A stretch of DNA of 64,000 nt from Winogradskyella endarachnes (GTDB taxonomy: Bacteria > Bacteroidota > Bacteroidia > Flavobacteriales > Flavobacteriaceae), in assembly GCF_009741275.1 (NCBI RefSeq), contig NZ_WOWS01000002.1:744001-808000 (forward strand), written 5' to 3'. Position numbers and translations under genes: made by a program. Positions 62,694-64,000 of the stretch are shown in pieces. Under the pieces are notes generated by a model that saw nothing but the letters and a program-made list of their open reading frames with translations, searched no databases and was not told the DNA's origin. Each line of letters opens with the position of its first letter. Position 1 is the stretch's first letter.

Positions 62694-63890
62694 TTACTCT
62701 CTAACAGGTTTTTTTACGCTGTAAAATAAAACCAGCGCAATTAAACCAGTAACCAAGAAACCAATAAATAACGGTAAAACTGAAGTTTTAATAAAACTAC
62801 CAATATAATTGGCAATAGGTACAGCCATTATTGTAGAAATAAAGCCATTTAATGCAGAACCAATTCCTGCAATATGTCCCATGGGTTGCATAGCTAAAGC
62901 TCTATAATTACCAAACAAAAATGCAACACTTGCAAATTGAAGCATTAAAAAAACAATTAAAACACCTACAGGAGGATTTACACCAGACCAAAAGAGAACG
63001 ACATAAACTAAAGCTATAGAAACAAAAGTTAATAAGGCAATGTTTACAAGGTTCCACATGCCAAATCGCATTACTATGGCACTATTTAAAAAAGTAGATA
63101 GTCCTATAGTAATCGCTAAACTGGCAAATATGTATGGAAATAAATCACCTAAATTATACTGTACCTGAAAGATTTGTTGAGAGGTACTTAAATACACCAT
63201 AAAAGACCCAGTAATTAAACCAGAAAGTATTGTGTATATAACGGCAGATTTTATTCTGAAAAACGTTAAAGTACCTGTTTTAAATATAGAAAGGTGGTAG
63301 GTTTTTCGGTGTTGCTCTTGCAATGTTTCTGGTTGACGTTTCCAAAACCAAAGCATTATAAGTGCACCAAAAGCAAGGTTAACACTAAAAATAGAATGCC
63401 AACCAAAATGATGGAGTAAAAACTGCCCTAGCATTGGTGCAATTACTGGTACTAAAATAAAGGTCATTGTTACAATAGACAGTATTTTAGCCATATGGTC
63501 ACCACTGTAAGAGTCTCTTACAATAGCAATACTCATGGTTCTTGGTGATGATAAACCAACACCTTGTAAAATACGTCCTAACAACATCATTTCAAAATTC
63601 TTGGTGGTAATACAAATAAGTGATGCTACAACAAATACTCCAAAACCTAAATAAACCATAGGTTTACGGCCAAAACTGTCTGAAAGTGGCCCAAAAATTA
63701 ATTGGCCAAACCCAAGTCCTAAAAAAATTGTAGTAATAAGTTTTTGGTTTTCGGTTTCGTTAACACTGCTTAAATATGTGCCTATTTTTGGAAGTGCAGG
63801 TAAAACAGCATCTATGGATAAGGCTACAATAGACATTAATGCTGCCATTAATACCACAAATTCTAACTGAGACCGTTTTTGATTTTGCAT
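62694..63890 (-). CDS. Bcr/CflA-type multidrug efflux MFS transporter
   Basis: Major facilitator with 12 hydrophobic helices. The MFS loop 2-3 motif appears as GPLSDSFGRKPMVYLG (residues about 66-81), and the drug/H+ antiporter motif in helix 5 as FILVPVIAPMLGQFLL, both typical of the Bcr/CflA group (DHA1). Length 398 is normal. Likely substrates are drugs or dipeptides; none can be assigned. The -7-like TACTTTTG a few bases before the ATG on the minus strand suggests a very short leader. Confidence 0.93.
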   Translation of the reverse strand: MQNQKRSQLEFVVLMAALMSIVALSIDAVLPALPKIGTYLSSVNETENQKLITTIFLGLGFGQLIFGPLSDSFGRKPMVYLGFGVFVVASLICITTKNFEMMLLGRILQGVGLSSPRTMSIAIVRDSYSGDHMAKILSIVTMTFILVPVIAPMLGQFLLHHFGWHSIFSVNLAFGALIMLWFWKRQPETLQEQHRKTYHLSIFKTGTLTFFRIKSAVIYTILSGLITGSFMVYLSTSQQIFQVQYNLGDLFPYIFASLAITIGLSTFLNSAIVMRFGMWNLVNIALLTFVSIALVYVVLFWSGVNPPVGVLIVFLMLQFASVAFLFGNYRALAMQPMGHIAGIGSALNGFISTIMAVPIANYIGSFIKTSVLPLFIGFLVTGLIALVLFYSVKKPVRE

Positions 63891-63892
63891 GG

Positions 63893-63905
63893 CGCAAAAG
63901 TAAGA
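63893..63905 (-). promoter_or_regulatory. Candidate -7 element just upstream of the MFS gene
   Basis: On the minus strand TACTTTTG sits 4 bases before the ATG, fitting TAnnTTTG. It would give an almost leaderless transcript. No convincing -33 element was seen. Confidence 0.35.
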
Positions 63906-64000
63906 ATTAATGTCTATTTTTGATTACTCACAGTATTAATAAAAACTTAAATTAAGTATTAAATAATGCCATATGCTTACTAAAACTTTAATCAAAATAT

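Noticed and set aside
63973-64000. Possible gene start (MLTKTLIKI) at the right edge
   Set aside because: Nine codons only; no way to judge.
1-64000. CRISPR array, prophage, defence island or biosynthetic gene cluster
   Set aside because: No regularly spaced repeats, phage structural genes, restriction or toxin genes, or synthase clusters were seen.

Overview
The window looks like a chromosomal segment of a marine-type member of the Flavobacteriaceae (Bacteroidetes). The basis is: very AT-rich DNA; many proteins whose best-remembered relatives are flavobacterial; bacillithiol biosynthesis (BshB1); a fused CcsB-CcsA cytochrome c maturation protein; a PorE-like OmpA protein; and two tRNA genes preceded by the Bacteroidetes-type promoter TTTG-N19-TAnnTTTG. 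I see no rRNA, CRISPR array, prophage, plasmid functions or intact insertion sequence. Genus assignment is not possible from this alone.

Layout. 0.1-7.2 kb: an M23 peptidase, a MscS-CorA pair, a lipoprotein, and a tight minus-strand operon (DUF2520 Rossmann protein, KdsC-like HAD phosphatase, small membrane protein, UbiA prenyltransferase, Maf). 7.2-12.7 kb, plus strand: truncated haemoglobin, MscL, a 1065-residue CcsBA and a trans-sulfuration PLP enzyme. 12.8-17 kb, minus strand: SLC13 permease, PEP carboxykinase and a DUF2490 protein. 17.3-24 kb: BshB1, tRNA-His, two tandem M28 peptidases (the second apparently degenerate), tRNA-Ser, a patatin and small membrane proteins. 24.3-32 kb, plus strand: PorE-like OmpA protein, nitroreductase, DegT-type aminotransferase and a large DUF3857/transglutaminase protein. 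32-42.7 kb, minus strand: an envelope and division block (FtsK, LolA-like, LptF/G, RibB with a dead GTP cyclohydrolase II domain), M15 peptidase, diacylglycerol kinase, thiol peroxidase and PheT. 42.8-50.7 kb: an acidic lipoprotein beside a basic coiled-coil protein, a TlpA-type lipoprotein, YHYH protein, beta-hydroxyacid dehydrogenase-type enzyme, a short YqaE/Pmp3 gene, NAD(P)-binding protein and PfpI/DJ-1 protein. 50.8-63.9 kb: RecG, M1 aminopeptidase overlapping a patatin, an AsmA-like protein, UvrD/PcrA helicase, esterase, Sua5/YrdC and an MFS exporter.

The most striking object is recG (50779-53316). Between helicase motifs II and III it carries an in-frame insert of about 147 residues encoding a complete DUF559 (PD-(D/E)xK nuclease-like) domain. 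Both DNA ends of the insert (51634 and about 52077) carry an imperfect inverted terminal repeat followed by a small hairpin. This looks like a compact mobile element that entered an essential-type DNA repair gene without breaking its frame. The host protein minus the insert is about 698 residues, the normal RecG length.

Other points: REP-like hairpins (TTCCTGC-GAAA-GCAGGAA family) lie upstream of recG and ftsK; an M28 paralogue has lost its PA domain and a zinc-ligand histidine; the RibA-like half of RibB lacks its zinc cysteines; and strong intrinsic terminators separate most transcription units. All functional calls come from reading motifs by eye; no database search was run.
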